From: Pseudomonadota bacterium | Lineage (GTDB): Bacteria > Campylobacterota > Campylobacteria > Campylobacterales > Sulfurospirillaceae | Direction: 5' to 3' | Length of the DNA stretch: 64,000 nt | NCBI GenBank assembly: GCA_017860615.1 | Contig: JAGDMU010000010.1 | Span: 62,001 to 126,000 of the forward strand | Shown here: one piece after another, positions 16,834-26,089 of the stretch | Position numbering within the stretch: position 1 is the first letter of the stretch | Layout: each line of letters starts with the position of its first letter | Position numbers and translations under genes: made by a program | Notes under the pieces: model-generated | What the model was told of the DNA's origin: nothing | Databases searched by the model: none | What the model saw: only the letters and a program-made list of their open reading frames with translations

Positions 16834-17574
16834 TTAGGAATTAATTTTCTCTTTAATAATTTTTGCTTTTTGTGCAATGGTTATAATTTTCTCTGTTGCA
16901 CTTAAACTTTCATTGAGTAAGACTTCCACAAATGCGCTTCCCACGATAACACCATCCACACCACGAGCTCGCTCTTTAGCGGTTTTTTCATTCACACCAA
17001 AGCCTACAAACAAAGGAGTACTGCTCTGCTCTTTAATGGACTGTATCGTTTTAGTAAGGTCCTCACTTGCATGAGCCCCTGTGATGCCAGCATAGGCTAC
17101 AAGATAAATAAACCCTTTAGCATCCTTAACCACCTTGGTAATGCGTTCTTTACTATCCGTTGGCGCTACAAAACTGATCAGTGAAAGATTATACTGATCC
17201 ATTAAAGGCACATACGGCATTGCCTCTTCATGAGGAAGGTCAGGAATAATAAAACCTTTAACACCAAACTCGGTTGCTTTTTGTGCAAATGTTTCTACAC
17301 CTTTATGATAGAAAGGATTAAAATATCCCATCCAATAGGTTTCAATAGTAGGTGCAACCATTGAAGAGATATCGAAGAGTGTCTGCATTTTAAAACCATT
17401 TTGCAGTGCATGTAAGTTAGCAACCTCAATAATGGGTCCATCTGCCACAGGATCAGAAAAAGGAATTCCTAATTCTAGTTTATCGACACCTGCTTCTTTT
17501 AGGGCAGAGACTAAATCTAATGAAAAATTTTTATCGGGAAAACCCGCGGTAATATAGGCAACTAATTGCTTCAC
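16834..17574 (-). CDS. trpA: Tryptophan synthase alpha chain
   Basis: A 246-residue TIM barrel that cleaves indole-3-glycerol phosphate. Seen are YITAGFPD at the start, the catalytic region LELGIPFSDPVADGP (glutamate and aspartate), PDLPHEEA, the YAGITGAH loop and GFGVNEK with a phosphate-binding GVIVGSAFVE. No trpB or other trp gene is nearby. Its start overlaps the stop of an Hpt-domain gene by four bases, an unusual partner. Confidence 0.95.
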   Translation of the reverse strand: MKQLVAYITAGFPDKNFSLDLVSALKEAGVDKLELGIPFSDPVADGPIIEVANLHALQNGFKMQTLFDISSMVAPTIETYWMGYFNPFYHKGVETFAQKATEFGVKGFIIPDLPHEEAMPYVPLMDQYNLSLISFVAPTDSKERITKVVKDAKGFIYLVAYAGITGAHASEDLTKTIQSIKEQSSTPLFVGFGVNEKTAKERARGVDGVIVGSAFVEVLLNESLSATEKIITIAQKAKIIKEKINS

Positions 17575-17981
17575 TCTTTCTCCAGCATATGAGGTACTTT
17601 TATAATTAAAGGATTTAAAACCGTAAAGAAAGAAGCATCATCTTCAACATCTTTGCGGTATTTTTCAAACTGATCGCTCACTAACAATAGCCAGTCAATG
17701 AACTCTTCGCTTGCAGGGCCTTGCAACGTACGTGCCTCTTCAACAATATCTTCACACAATACTGCCAATTTAATAATAGGATCTAGTTTTAAAAATCCTG
17801 CGGCTGATTTCATATTGTGAAAAATGCGAAAAAGATCTCCAATATTTTCAGGATAACGCTCTTTTTTACTGAGCCCAATAATCAGAGGCTCCATATTTTC
17901 ACACATAATGGCATAGTGAGAGATAAAATCTCCTACAATTTCGATGTCAAAATCAACTTCCAATTGTGCCAAAACACCCAT
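17571..17981 (-). CDS. Hpt-domain phosphotransfer protein
   Basis: A 136-residue helical protein with the histidine phosphotransfer motif FHNMKSAAGFLKL (candidate phospho-histidine at ~residue 54). An Hpt domain relays phosphate between a histidine kinase and a response regulator. No TM helix or kinase domain is present, and no histidine kinase lies nearby, so the partner is unknown. It ends in a four-base overlap with trpA. Confidence 0.78.
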   Translation of the reverse strand: MGVLAQLEVDFDIEIVGDFISHYAIMCENMEPLIIGLSKKERYPENIGDLFRIFHNMKSAAGFLKLDPIIKLAVLCEDIVEEARTLQGPASEEFIDWLLLVSDQFEKYRKDVEDDASFFTVLNPLIIKVPHMLEKE

Positions 17982-18048
17982 GTTGCTTACCTCCGAAGTT
18001 GCTCATTGTACCATGTTTTTTATAAAATTTTCTTGTCCTAAAATAGGG

Positions 18049-18054
18049 TATAAT
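18049..18054 (+). promoter_or_regulatory. -10 element placed to give a leaderless panB mRNA
   Basis: GGGTATAAT ends seven bases before the panB ATG at 18061, so transcription would start at or next to the ATG. No proper ribosome-binding site can fit. The upstream region is AT-rich, as in Campylobacterota promoters that lack a -35 box. Confidence 0.55.
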
Positions 18055-18060
18055 GAGACC

Positions 18061-18849
18061 ATGAAAACAATCACATCTATTAAACAACAGAAGGGAAAAA
18101 CACCCCTTACCGTCATTACTGCTTATGATGCACTCTTTGCCTCGCTCTTTGATCAAAGAGTCGATATCATCCTTGTTGGCGATAGCCTTAACATGAGTTT
18201 TAATGCCAAATCAGACACACTTTCAGCCAATATGGAAGTGATGCTTTACCATACCAAAGCGGTGTGTGCAGGAGCTAAAGAGACCTTTATCGTATGTGAC
18301 ATGCCGTTTGGAACGTATACCGATGAAAAGATGGCACTGCATAATGCTTCACTTGTGTACAGCCAAACCAATGCACATGCGGTTAAAATCGAAGGTGGTG
18401 TGAATCGCGCACCTATCATCAAAGCTTTAACTCAAAACTCTATTGCGGTTATGGGGCATATTGGGCTTATGCCTCAATATGTCAGAAGCGAAGGTGGCTA
18501 TAAAGTACGTGGACGCACAGAAGAAGACATTCTTGCGCTCATCGAAGATGCCAAAGCCGTCGAAGAAGCAGGTGCATTTAGTTTAGTGATCGAAGGTGTT
18601 GTTGAAGAGGCTGCTAAGCGTATCTCTGAAGCGATATCTATTCCTACGATTGGTATAGGTGCAGGCAAATACACCGATGGGCAAGTCTTGGTTTGGAGTG
18701 ATATGCTGGGCTTTTTCCAAGCATTTCAGCCAAAATTTGTTAAACGCTATTTAGAGGGTGCAACAGTTGTTCAAGATGCTGTCGATGCTTACGTTAAAGA
18801 AGTGCAAGAGCGAACTTTTCCTGAAGCGCCTTACACCTATACAAAGTGA
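18061..18849 (+). CDS. panB: Ketopantoate hydroxymethyltransferase
   Basis: A 262-residue TIM-barrel enzyme that makes ketopantoate from 2-oxoisovalerate using methylene-tetrahydrofolate, the first step of pantothenate synthesis. Motifs: VITAYDALFA, DIILVGDSLNM (metal-binding aspartate), CDMPFGTY, KIEGG, MGHIGLMPQ, GIGAGKYTDGQVLV. The ATG at 18061 matches the usual N-terminus; an in-frame ATG at 17944 would overlap the opposite Hpt gene by 38 bases. ruvB follows after five bases. No panC is seen here. Confidence 0.96.
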   Translation: MKTITSIKQQKGKTPLTVITAYDALFASLFDQRVDIILVGDSLNMSFNAKSDTLSANMEVMLYHTKAVCAGAKETFIVCDMPFGTYTDEKMALHNASLVYSQTNAHAVKIEGGVNRAPIIKALTQNSIAVMGHIGLMPQYVRSEGGYKVRGRTEEDILALIEDAKAVEEAGAFSLVIEGVVEEAAKRISEAISIPTIGIGAGKYTDGQVLVWSDMLGFFQAFQPKFVKRYLEGATVVQDAVDAYVKEVQERTFPEAPYTYTK

Positions 18850-18854
18850 GATAA

Positions 18855-19877
18855 ATGGAACGCATCGTCGAAATCGAAAAAATCTCCTTTGAGAATGACT
18901 ACGAAAAAAGCTTACGTCCCTCTTCGTTTGAAGATTACATCGGGCAAGAGAAGATCAAAAAGAATTTACAAGTTTTTATTCAGGCTGCACAAAAACGATC
19001 CGAATGCTTAGATCACATCCTCTTTTTTGGGCCTCCAGGTCTGGGTAAGACAACTTTAGCACATATTATCTCCAATGAAATGCGCGCCAATATGAAAATT
19101 ACTGCTGCGCCAATGATCGAAAAAAGTGGCGATTTAGCGGCAATTTTGACCAATCTTCAAGAAGGTGATATTCTCTTTATCGATGAGATTCACAGACTCT
19201 CGCCTGCCATTGAAGAGATCCTTTACCCAGCAATGGAAGATTTTCGCCTTGACATCATCATCGGCTCTGGACCTGCGGCACAAACGATTAAAATCGATCT
19301 GCCGCGATTTACACTGATTGGAGCGACCACTCGCGCAGGTATGATTAGCTCACCATTACGTGATCGTTTTGGTATGCACTTTCGTTTACAATTTTACACC
19401 AAAGATGAACTCTCGCTCATTATCACCAAAGCATCGCATAAGCTGGAAAAAATCTGCCTTCAAGATGCTGCGGTTGAGATGGCACGACGTTCACGAGGTA
19501 CACCTCGTATAGCGCTTCGTCTTTTAAAACGTATTCGCGACTATGCTGATGTAGTGGATGAAGAGACTATTAACATTGAGCGAGCGCAATATGGACTCAA
19601 TGAGCTAGGTGTTAATGATCTCGGTTTTGATGAACTGGATATCAAATACCTCGAACTTCTACTGCAAAGTAAAGGTCGTCCTTTGGGGTTAAGCACCATT
19701 GCAGCAGCACTCAGTGAAGATGAGGGTACTATTGAAGATGTGATAGAGCCTTATCTACTCGCAAACAGTTACATTGAACGAACAGCGCGTGGGCGAATTG
19801 CAACTCCTAAAACCTATGAGCTTTTTCGTCTCACACCTCCAACATTACAAAGTGCACTTTTTGAGGATACTCTATGA
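18855..19877 (+). CDS. ruvB: Holliday junction branch-migration helicase RuvB
   Basis: A 340-residue AAA+ motor: the N-terminal [16 protein letters not shown], Walker [15 protein letters not shown] (~55-68), Walker [13 protein letters not shown], sensor [19 protein letters not shown], and the C-terminal winged helix with PRGRIATP-like [13 protein letters not shown]. It drives branch migration with RuvA. It lies in an operon-like run after panB, and its end overlaps the next gene by four bases. Confidence 0.98.
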   Translation: MERIVEIEKISFENDYEKSLRPSSFEDYIGQEKIKKNLQVFIQAAQKRSECLDHILFFGPPGLGKTTLAHIISNEMRANMKITAAPMIEKSGDLAAILTNLQEGDILFIDEIHRLSPAIEEILYPAMEDFRLDIIIGSGPAAQTIKIDLPRFTLIGATTRAGMISSPLRDRFGMHFRLQFYTKDELSLIITKASHKLEKICLQDAAVEMARRSRGTPRIALRLLKRIRDYADVVDEETINIERAQYGLNELGVNDLGFDELDIKYLELLLQSKGRPLGLSTIAAALSEDEGTIEDVIEPYLLANSYIERTARGRIATPKTYELFRLTPPTLQSALFEDTL

Positions 19878-20914
19878 ATGAACATCGTTTCTTTTTAACC
19901 GCTATTTTCCTAACGGTTCTGTTTTCAATCCTTAAATTATATCAACCTTTTTTAATGATCATTGCGATTGCATCCCTGCTCGCCATGGCAACGTACAATC
20001 TTAACCTCAAACTCTATGGGCTGACTAAAAATAGACATATCGCGGCTGTTTTATCCACGATGCTTCTCTCCTTACTTCTTTTTGGGCCTATTGTTTATAC
20101 CATCACTTCGGTGGGTAGTATTGTGAACAATTTCGATTTTTCAATGATTGAGCGTGTTCAAGCCTATCTGCATACACTCGATTACCAACTACCAGCTCCA
20201 CTTGCTTTTATGCAAGCACCCTTGGATGATTTTATCAACTCACTGAACATCGCTCAGCTCTCCAGCACGGCGCTTTCGTATTTTGGATCTATCGGTAAAA
20301 ACAGTGCAGGATTTTTAAAAGATATGCTTCTTATCGTTGTCTTTTTCTTTTTTGCATTGCTGAATGGTAAAGATTTAGTGGATTATTTTAAAAGCGTGAT
20401 GCCCATTGATGCTAAAGAAGTGAACATCGTCTTTTCAGAAGTGACCAATGTCATGAGTGTGGTTTTCTACTCCATTTTGCTCAGCGCTATTTTTCAAGGT
20501 GCCCTTTTCTCATTTATTGGAATGTATTTTGGGTATGACGGGCTTTTGCTGGGTATTTTCTACGGTTTTGCATCGCTGATCCCTGTTATTGGAGGAGCGC
20601 TCATGTGGATTCCACTCTGCGCAATTGAGGTGGCCCATGGCAATACCACCACGGCCATTATTATCGCAACCTATTCGATTGTCGTGATCTCTATTATCGC
20701 AGATACTTTCATCAAACCACTTATCATCAAATACATCAACGACAAGATGGTCAAAACACCCACAGCCGTTAACGAACTTTTGATTTTCTTCGCTATTTTT
20801 GCGGGACTCACAACGTTTGGTTTTTGGGGAATGATCCTAGGACCTGCGATCACAACGCTCTTTATTTCACTTCTGAAGCTCTACAAACTGCTCAAAGAGA
20901 AACATTACATGTAA
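19874..20914 (+). CDS. AI-2E family (PerM/YdiK-type) membrane transporter
   Basis: A 346-residue inner membrane protein with about eight hydrophobic segments in the characteristic layout: two N-terminal pairs, a soluble middle part (~95-140), then a C-terminal cluster with [34 protein letters not shown] and a final [16 protein letters not shown]. The family includes TqsA, but most members have no proven substrate, so an autoinducer role should not be assumed. It overlaps ruvB by four bases (ATGA). Confidence 0.9.
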   Translation: MNEHRFFLTAIFLTVLFSILKLYQPFLMIIAIASLLAMATYNLNLKLYGLTKNRHIAAVLSTMLLSLLLFGPIVYTITSVGSIVNNFDFSMIERVQAYLHTLDYQLPAPLAFMQAPLDDFINSLNIAQLSSTALSYFGSIGKNSAGFLKDMLLIVVFFFFALLNGKDLVDYFKSVMPIDAKEVNIVFSEVTNVMSVVFYSILLSAIFQGALFSFIGMYFGYDGLLLGIFYGFASLIPVIGGALMWIPLCAIEVAHGNTTTAIIIATYSIVVISIIADTFIKPLIIKYINDKMVKTPTAVNELLIFFAIFAGLTTFGFWGMILGPAITTLFISLLKLYKLLKEKHYM

Positions 20915-20941
20915 AGAGGCTTGGCTTTTTAGCCAACCTCT
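20915..20941. terminator. Hairpin between AI-2E transporter and dynamin-like gene
   Basis: AGAGG/TTGGCT pairs with AGCCAA/CCTCT around a TTTT loop, with one bulged C, followed by TTTT on the plus strand. It overlaps the stop of the minus-strand GTPase gene, so it may work both ways. Confidence 0.7.
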
Positions 20942-22953
20942 TTTAAAAGTGTTTCAATTGTTTCAATCATACGTTGGTGGCGTGCTTTACGCTCTTCTAA
21001 AAATGTTACCTTCTCTTCTTTAATTGCACTAAATTGGCTAATTAAGCGGTCATAATCTTTACTCAAAAACGTATTTTTTGTGTTCATCATATTTTCTAAT
21101 TCATAGAGGTGAAACGATGTTCGAAGGCGCTCTTTGATCTCGTCGAGTTTTGGTTGATAGAGTGAAAATTTCGTTGGATTTTCCTCGTATAATTTCACTG
21201 ACTTCTCAATCTTATTTTCTAAAAAGGCGACACACACTTCGGTTGCATTTTGGTAGTTAAAACTTACCGCACTGCTTAGATGATTAAACTCTGAGCTGAT
21301 CTTAGCGTATGAGTCTGCTATCTCATCATTAAAGGGCTTAAGAATGCTCTCATATGCCTTAGAAGCAAAACGACGCATATTCGCAAACTCGATGTCAGAG
21401 TGCAACTCCTCGCTTTTACGGATCACCTCATACGGTGCTTGCCATTTTAAAATACCCTGCTCTAAAGAGCGGTAGACCAAACGGTTTTTATCGTTGACTT
21501 CATTTTGAATAGTTCCAAGGTTTCGCACATATTGTTTAAACATCTTACCAATCAAATTCTCTTCATAAAAAAGGCTTTTATAAATGAGATCTGAATTGAT
21601 TTTAGGGGCTTGATACTCAAAGGGAACATACGTTGCCTGTTTGCTAAAAAGCCCTGCTTTTTGGGCTTCATAACGAATCTGTTTTTCGGTTGTTATTTGA
21701 TTATAAATAGCATCAGCAATCGTTTCGATGATCTGTTCAATGCGCATAAACGCACTTTTAAGATCGTGAGAAAATTTGCCTTTTAGCTCAGAAAAAAGCG
21801 TTTTTGCTTCGGCTTCAAAGCGTACTATTTCCTCCAAAAGCTCATCGTAAATGGCTAAGAAAAGCTGATGTTGTGCGATCAGTTTGGAAGAAATCTCTTT
21901 AATCTCTTTGGTGATGGCAAACTCTTTGGATTGCGTTGATTTAGGCTGAATTTCATTGCGAATGAAGTCTAATACTTTGTCGATGTTTGACTCTTCCAAG
22001 AGTTTGAGGTTTGCGCCCAAGTCACTTTGTAAAATAGTATCCAGTGTTGCTTGGTATGCTTTAAAATCATGCTCTACTCCAGCAAAATCGAGTTTTTCCC
22101 CACCACTTTGAAGCTTTACATGCAAATCGTGCATAAACTCTTCAAGCTTCTCTTCCATCATCACTTTTTTATCATGACTACGAGACTCTAGCGCTTGGCG
22201 CGCTGAGATAGGAATAACATCGCTAAAGAACTCTTTAAATGCGGTTTTAACATAGTTTGTTGTCTCTTCGACTTGTTGTGGTGTAAATTTATCTTTTTGA
22301 TTGAGTACGCAAAGCGATTTGTTTTGGTACTTACCAAGGTACTCTTCCAAAACTTGAAGCTCACTCATTTTTCCTGCATTGTCAATGAGTGTCAACCAGA
22401 TAATGCCATCGACCTCTTTGAGTACTTTCTCAGTGGTTTGCGTATCGGTTGCTGCTTGCGAGTTAAGACCTGGGGTATCGACAAAGACAACGTCTTTGAG
22501 AATATTAAGTGGAGCATAGAGCACAAGATACGCGATATCTTCGACATGTTCACGCTGGTCAGTAAAATGAGCAATCGTATTGATGTCATGGTACTCATCT
22601 CTACCATCTTTGTAACGCACACGGATTTTAAACTCTTCTCCATAGCGAATGTAATTGACTTTGGAGGTGACAGGTGTGATGCCTGTAGGTAAAATACTTT
22701 TGGCTAAAAGAGCGTTCAAGAAGGTTGATTTTCCACTAGAGAACTGCCCTGTAATCGCCACTTTCATCGGTTCTTCGGAACGCATTTGAAGGCGATCAAG
22801 TGCCTTTTTGAGTTGAATGGAAGGAAGTTGGTGTTCATCAAGCAGTACGTATTGTACTTTTTTGAGTGCGCCTAAAAGGGTTGCATCAAACTGCGGTACC
22901 ACTTTTAAAAAATGCTCTTTATACGAAGTCACAAAACTCTCTAATAGACTCAT
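20929..22953 (-). CDS. Dynamin-like GTPase, smaller member of pair
   Basis: A 674-residue dynamin-superfamily GTPase: G1 GQFSSGKST (~69-76), a threonine-containing G2 region (TGITPVTS), G3 DTPG (159-162) and G4 NQKD (218-221). Long helical segments suited to a stalk follow, and a hydrophobic paddle or tip is not obvious. It overlaps the upstream GTPase gene by four bases. C. jejuni has a homologous DLP1/DLP2 pair shown to form a heterotetramer that tethers membranes (from memory), so the two should act together at the inner membrane. Confidence 0.9.
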   Translation of the reverse strand: MSLLESFVTSYKEHFLKVVPQFDATLLGALKKVQYVLLDEHQLPSIQLKKALDRLQMRSEEPMKVAITGQFSSGKSTFLNALLAKSILPTGITPVTSKVNYIRYGEEFKIRVRYKDGRDEYHDINTIAHFTDQREHVEDIAYLVLYAPLNILKDVVFVDTPGLNSQAATDTQTTEKVLKEVDGIIWLTLIDNAGKMSELQVLEEYLGKYQNKSLCVLNQKDKFTPQQVEETTNYVKTAFKEFFSDVIPISARQALESRSHDKKVMMEEKLEEFMHDLHVKLQSGGEKLDFAGVEHDFKAYQATLDTILQSDLGANLKLLEESNIDKVLDFIRNEIQPKSTQSKEFAITKEIKEISSKLIAQHQLFLAIYDELLEEIVRFEAEAKTLFSELKGKFSHDLKSAFMRIEQIIETIADAIYNQITTEKQIRYEAQKAGLFSKQATYVPFEYQAPKINSDLIYKSLFYEENLIGKMFKQYVRNLGTIQNEVNDKNRLVYRSLEQGILKWQAPYEVIRKSEELHSDIEFANMRRFASKAYESILKPFNDEIADSYAKISSEFNHLSSAVSFNYQNATEVCVAFLENKIEKSVKLYEENPTKFSLYQPKLDEIKERLRTSFHLYELENMMNTKNTFLSKDYDRLISQFSAIKEEKVTFLEERKARHQRMIETIETLLKEVG

Positions 22954-25322
22954 TTTGACTCCTTTGTCGCACCTAAATCATTCAACACAATGCCCATCAC
23001 ACGCTCTTTCTCTTTAATCTCTGCTATGCGTGCTTCACGGTTAAGTGTTGCATCTTTCATTTGACGCATCGCACGTTCAATCAACGCTTCTTCGGCACTA
23101 AAGCGTTCTTCAATCGTCTTAGCAGGTGCTTCACAAAGGCTTACAAAAGAGCCTAAAAGCTCTTGATTCACCTTGATAAGTTTGTCATTCAACATCTCTT
23201 TGATGCTTGAAAATTCAGTTCCAAAAAGCGCTTCAAGCGTTGTTGAGAGCATATTCAAGTCATTTTTGCCGTATTTTTTAATCGCATCATTGGCACCAAC
23301 ACTAACCACAGTGCTGTTTTTAAAGATCAATAAAGAGCCCAAATGTTCTTCACAAAACGCTTTCGCATCAAAGTGATTAGAGGAAGTATCACTTTTAAAT
23401 TCACCGTATTTAGCATCCATATACTCTAAAGAGCTTTGCATCTTCTTTTGAAATTCATAGCGATAGTCACGAATAAGATCGACCAGTCCATCTTTGATGG
23501 CTGTTTCTATCATAGAAGCGATTCGCTCTTCCTTCGGCACTCTTTTATTTTTACTAAATTCATAACTCACATCATCGGTAATGCGACGTTTCACAACATG
23601 CTGCAGTTTATCAAGTTGATTACTTGCAAATTTTTGGAGTGTGACAAAATAATGCTCCATCTCTTCTTTGCTTTGGGAAACGCTGGTTTTGATCTGCTCT
23701 AAAAAGTTTATCATCCCTTTTTTATCTTCTTGATGTTTAGCGTAGGCTTGCTCAATCTCTTCATGCGAGATATTTAAGTAGTGAAGTTCTTGCTCGAACG
23801 ATGCCATCGATTCGCTAATGACCGACTTGATCTCTTTACGGTTTGAGGAGATAATTAGATTGGCTTTTTGACTGTTTGATCCAAATAAGACATCTTCAAG
23901 GTATGCTTCAACCAAAGGCAACCCTGTGCGCTCTAAGTCATAACCAAGGGAAAGTGCCTCCTCTCCTTGACCCAATTTATGCATAAGTGCCAGCTTTCCT
24001 GCAATGGGGATAAAGACGATTTTAGCGATAATCTCATCCAGTTTCGCACCCTTATTTTGCTCTTTCAGACGTGCTTCGATGCTTCGTTTGGTATAAGCAA
24101 TAACCTCTTGTAACTCTTTTTCTTTAATCGCATCAATACGGGTAATCACAATGAGTAAACGCGCAACATTGCGGTATAAAAGCGCGTCAATGATAAAGTC
24201 AACATCTTTTTGCGTCGCTGCTTGTGCCGCATTCATAAGATGAATCATCAAATCGCATTCGCTGAGATACTCCAGCGTAATCTCTTCACGTTGCACAACA
24301 GGATCATCTAAGCCTGGAGTATCGACGATTTGGACACCATCTTGGACAAATTTAAGGTCAGTATAGAGTTCTACGCTTTTAACAAGATTGCATTTTTTAT
24401 CGGAATGTTTTGCTGAAGTGTAAAGGGCTAAGTCTTCTACTGCAATAGATTGACTCTCCCCTTTTGGTGTGACGAGCGTGTTAAAGGTTTCACCAAAATG
24501 TGCTCTGCTCTCTTTAACAAAGGCTTCTAAGCTCTTAAGGCTATTTGCCCCTTCTTCGATCTTACTCCACTCTTTGGTGTTCCAAAAATTGACGACCGCA
24601 TAAGGATTTTTTGCGTATTTAATAAGAGTTAGGTTAGCCGTTTCAGGGACAACAGAGGTACCTAAAACTTCTTGCCCTAAAAGCGCATTGAGCATGGTAG
24701 ATTTACCCGCGTTCATAACTCCTGTAATACCAATAGAAAAGCGTTGATTTTCGAGTCGTTCGGGAATAGCATTTAAACGTTCACTCAGACGTGGGATCTC
24801 AACCGCCTGTTTAAGGTTTTCAATGGCTGTTAAAAGCAGATGTAGAGCTGTTTTATAGTAGTTCTCTTGGGTGGTTGCACTCTTGACGTGTAAGGAAGCT
24901 ACTTCGATTTTTTTCTCTTCAATGAGTGAGAGAATACTCCCTAAAGAGCGCACAGCATCGTAAGAGATGATACCCTCTTTTTTTAAAAGCTCTAAGCGTT
25001 TAAGAATGGCATGGTTGATCTGCACATTACCGAGTGCAATCAAATAACCAAGCAGCTGGCTTTGAGCATATTGAATATTTTCTTTACTAAAGGTTGGTTG
25101 TTGAAAAAGGGTTTTCAAAACAGTTTTAGGTTCTTCAAGGCTTGCCATATTGGCAAAATTCTGAGGGCTTGTGATAAGTAAGATGGCAGCACCATCGCAA
25201 AAATTATCAAAAGCTGTTGATAAAGTTTGATCGAGCAGAGTTTTATGTTTTTCGTCGAAAACAGCGTGTTGGTTTAACCTCTCACTCCAAATGAGTAAGA
25301 AAAAATCATTGATCACATGCAT
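22950..25322 (-). CDS. Dynamin-like GTPase, larger member of pair
   Basis: A 790-residue partner with an N-terminal extension of ~190 residues before the GTPase domain: G1 GVMNAGKST (~201-209), G3 DTPGLDDP, G4 TRID. A helical C-terminal half follows (YEFSKNKRVPKEER, many Glu/Lys-rich helices). The first gene of the pair; the ATG is followed four bases from its end by the smaller GTPase. Both G-domains look intact, so both may hydrolyse GTP. Confidence 0.9.
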   Translation of the reverse strand: MHVINDFFLLIWSERLNQHAVFDEKHKTLLDQTLSTAFDNFCDGAAILLITSPQNFANMASLEEPKTVLKTLFQQPTFSKENIQYAQSQLLGYLIALGNVQINHAILKRLELLKKEGIISYDAVRSLGSILSLIEEKKIEVASLHVKSATTQENYYKTALHLLLTAIENLKQAVEIPRLSERLNAIPERLENQRFSIGITGVMNAGKSTMLNALLGQEVLGTSVVPETANLTLIKYAKNPYAVVNFWNTKEWSKIEEGANSLKSLEAFVKESRAHFGETFNTLVTPKGESQSIAVEDLALYTSAKHSDKKCNLVKSVELYTDLKFVQDGVQIVDTPGLDDPVVQREEITLEYLSECDLMIHLMNAAQAATQKDVDFIIDALLYRNVARLLIVITRIDAIKEKELQEVIAYTKRSIEARLKEQNKGAKLDEIIAKIVFIPIAGKLALMHKLGQGEEALSLGYDLERTGLPLVEAYLEDVLFGSNSQKANLIISSNRKEIKSVISESMASFEQELHYLNISHEEIEQAYAKHQEDKKGMINFLEQIKTSVSQSKEEMEHYFVTLQKFASNQLDKLQHVVKRRITDDVSYEFSKNKRVPKEERIASMIETAIKDGLVDLIRDYRYEFQKKMQSSLEYMDAKYGEFKSDTSSNHFDAKAFCEEHLGSLLIFKNSTVVSVGANDAIKKYGKNDLNMLSTTLEALFGTEFSSIKEMLNDKLIKVNQELLGSFVSLCEAPAKTIEERFSAEEALIERAMRQMKDATLNREARIAEIKEKERVMGIVLNDLGATKESK

Positions 25323-25409
25323 GAGATACTATCTTTAAAGTTTTTTTGATTATATCAGTATTTCTTATAAGAGAAACAAAAATGTAAGACTAAATGTCAA
25401 GATTAAGGC

Positions 25410-25437
25410 AAGGGATAAGACAAGTGTCTTATCCCTT
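25410..25437 (-). terminator. frd operon terminator hairpin
   Basis: A perfect 13-bp stem (25410-25422 with 25425-25437) lies 16 bases after the frdB stop. The loop is only two bases as written, so the top pairs probably open. Confidence 0.75.
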
Positions 25438-25453
25438 AGAAAGAAGGCAAAAC

Positions 25454-26089
25454 TTACTTGAGAGCGACTAGCTTTCTTCTCATATAAGCGATTTTTGATT
25501 GAAGTGGTAAGTGTTTTGGACAGTTGTCTTCGCACGCAACGAGACTCATACATCCAAAGTTCAAACCAACAGCACCAATAAAGTTTGGTCTCATGAGTTT
25601 TGTACCACATGCTGCAACACAGATACCGCACTCGATACAACGATCAAGCTCAAACGTCTCATCAGCGAGTTTTGGCTCCATTGGTGCTTCAAGTTTAGAA
25701 ATGTCAACCGTATGATTTGTGTGAATCCAACTCTCAACACGTTTACTCATACCATTCATCCAGTTACCTGTATCAACAGAAAGATCTTTAAGTAACTTAA
25801 ATGCAGGCATAGGCATCAATTGAATAACGCCACCTGGGAAATTTTTTGTCAATGTTCTACATGCAAGGGCAGGCTTACCATTAACCATCATACCACAACT
25901 TCCGCAGATACCTGCACGGCATACAAAGTCAAAAGAAAGGTCAGCGTCCATTGTCTCGCGAATTTTTGTAAGCGCGATAAACAGTGTCATACCATCTGTT
26001 TCTTCTAGTTTGTACTCTGCAAAGTGCGCTTTAGAAAGCTTTGATTGTGGGTTATATTTCATAGCCCTTATGGTAATAGTTCTACTCAT
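25454..26089 (-). CDS. frdB: Fumarate reductase iron-sulfur subunit, with internal gap
   Basis: A 211-residue FrdB carrying electrons from the quinol site in FrdC to FAD in FrdA. The [2Fe-2S] ligands are C57, C62, C65 and C77. The second set is C151, C154, C157 and C161, then C180, C186 and C190. In Wolinella FrdB, as I recall, the last three are C208, C214 and C218, while the earlier ones have the same numbers as here. This protein therefore lacks exactly 28 residues between GLN (175-177) and FGC (178-180), without a frameshift. All eleven cysteines remain. Whether this is natural, an error or a loss-of-function change cannot be told from the sequence. The start overlaps frdA by four bases. 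Confidence 0.93.
   Translation of the reverse strand: MSRTITIRAMKYNPQSKLSKAHFAEYKLEETDGMTLFIALTKIRETMDADLSFDFVCRAGICGSCGMMVNGKPALACRTLTKNFPGGVIQLMPMPAFKLLKDLSVDTGNWMNGMSKRVESWIHTNHTVDISKLEAPMEPKLADETFELDRCIECGICVAACGTKLMRPNFIGAVGLNFGCMSLVACEDNCPKHLPLQSKIAYMRRKLVALK

Noticed and set aside
22273-22692. A 139-residue plus-strand frame inside the dynamin-like gene
   Set aside because: It lies opposite the G-domain coding region and has no recognisable features.
20929-25322. Idea that the two dynamin-like genes are a recent tandem duplication
   Set aside because: Lengths, N-terminal parts and G-motifs (NQKD versus TRID) differ too much for a recent copy.
25365-25640. A second frame overlapping the frdB 3' end, considered as a source of the missing FrdB segment
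   Set aside because: Its translation is out of frame with FrdB and contains no FrdB-like sequence, so the missing segment is truly absent and not frameshifted.
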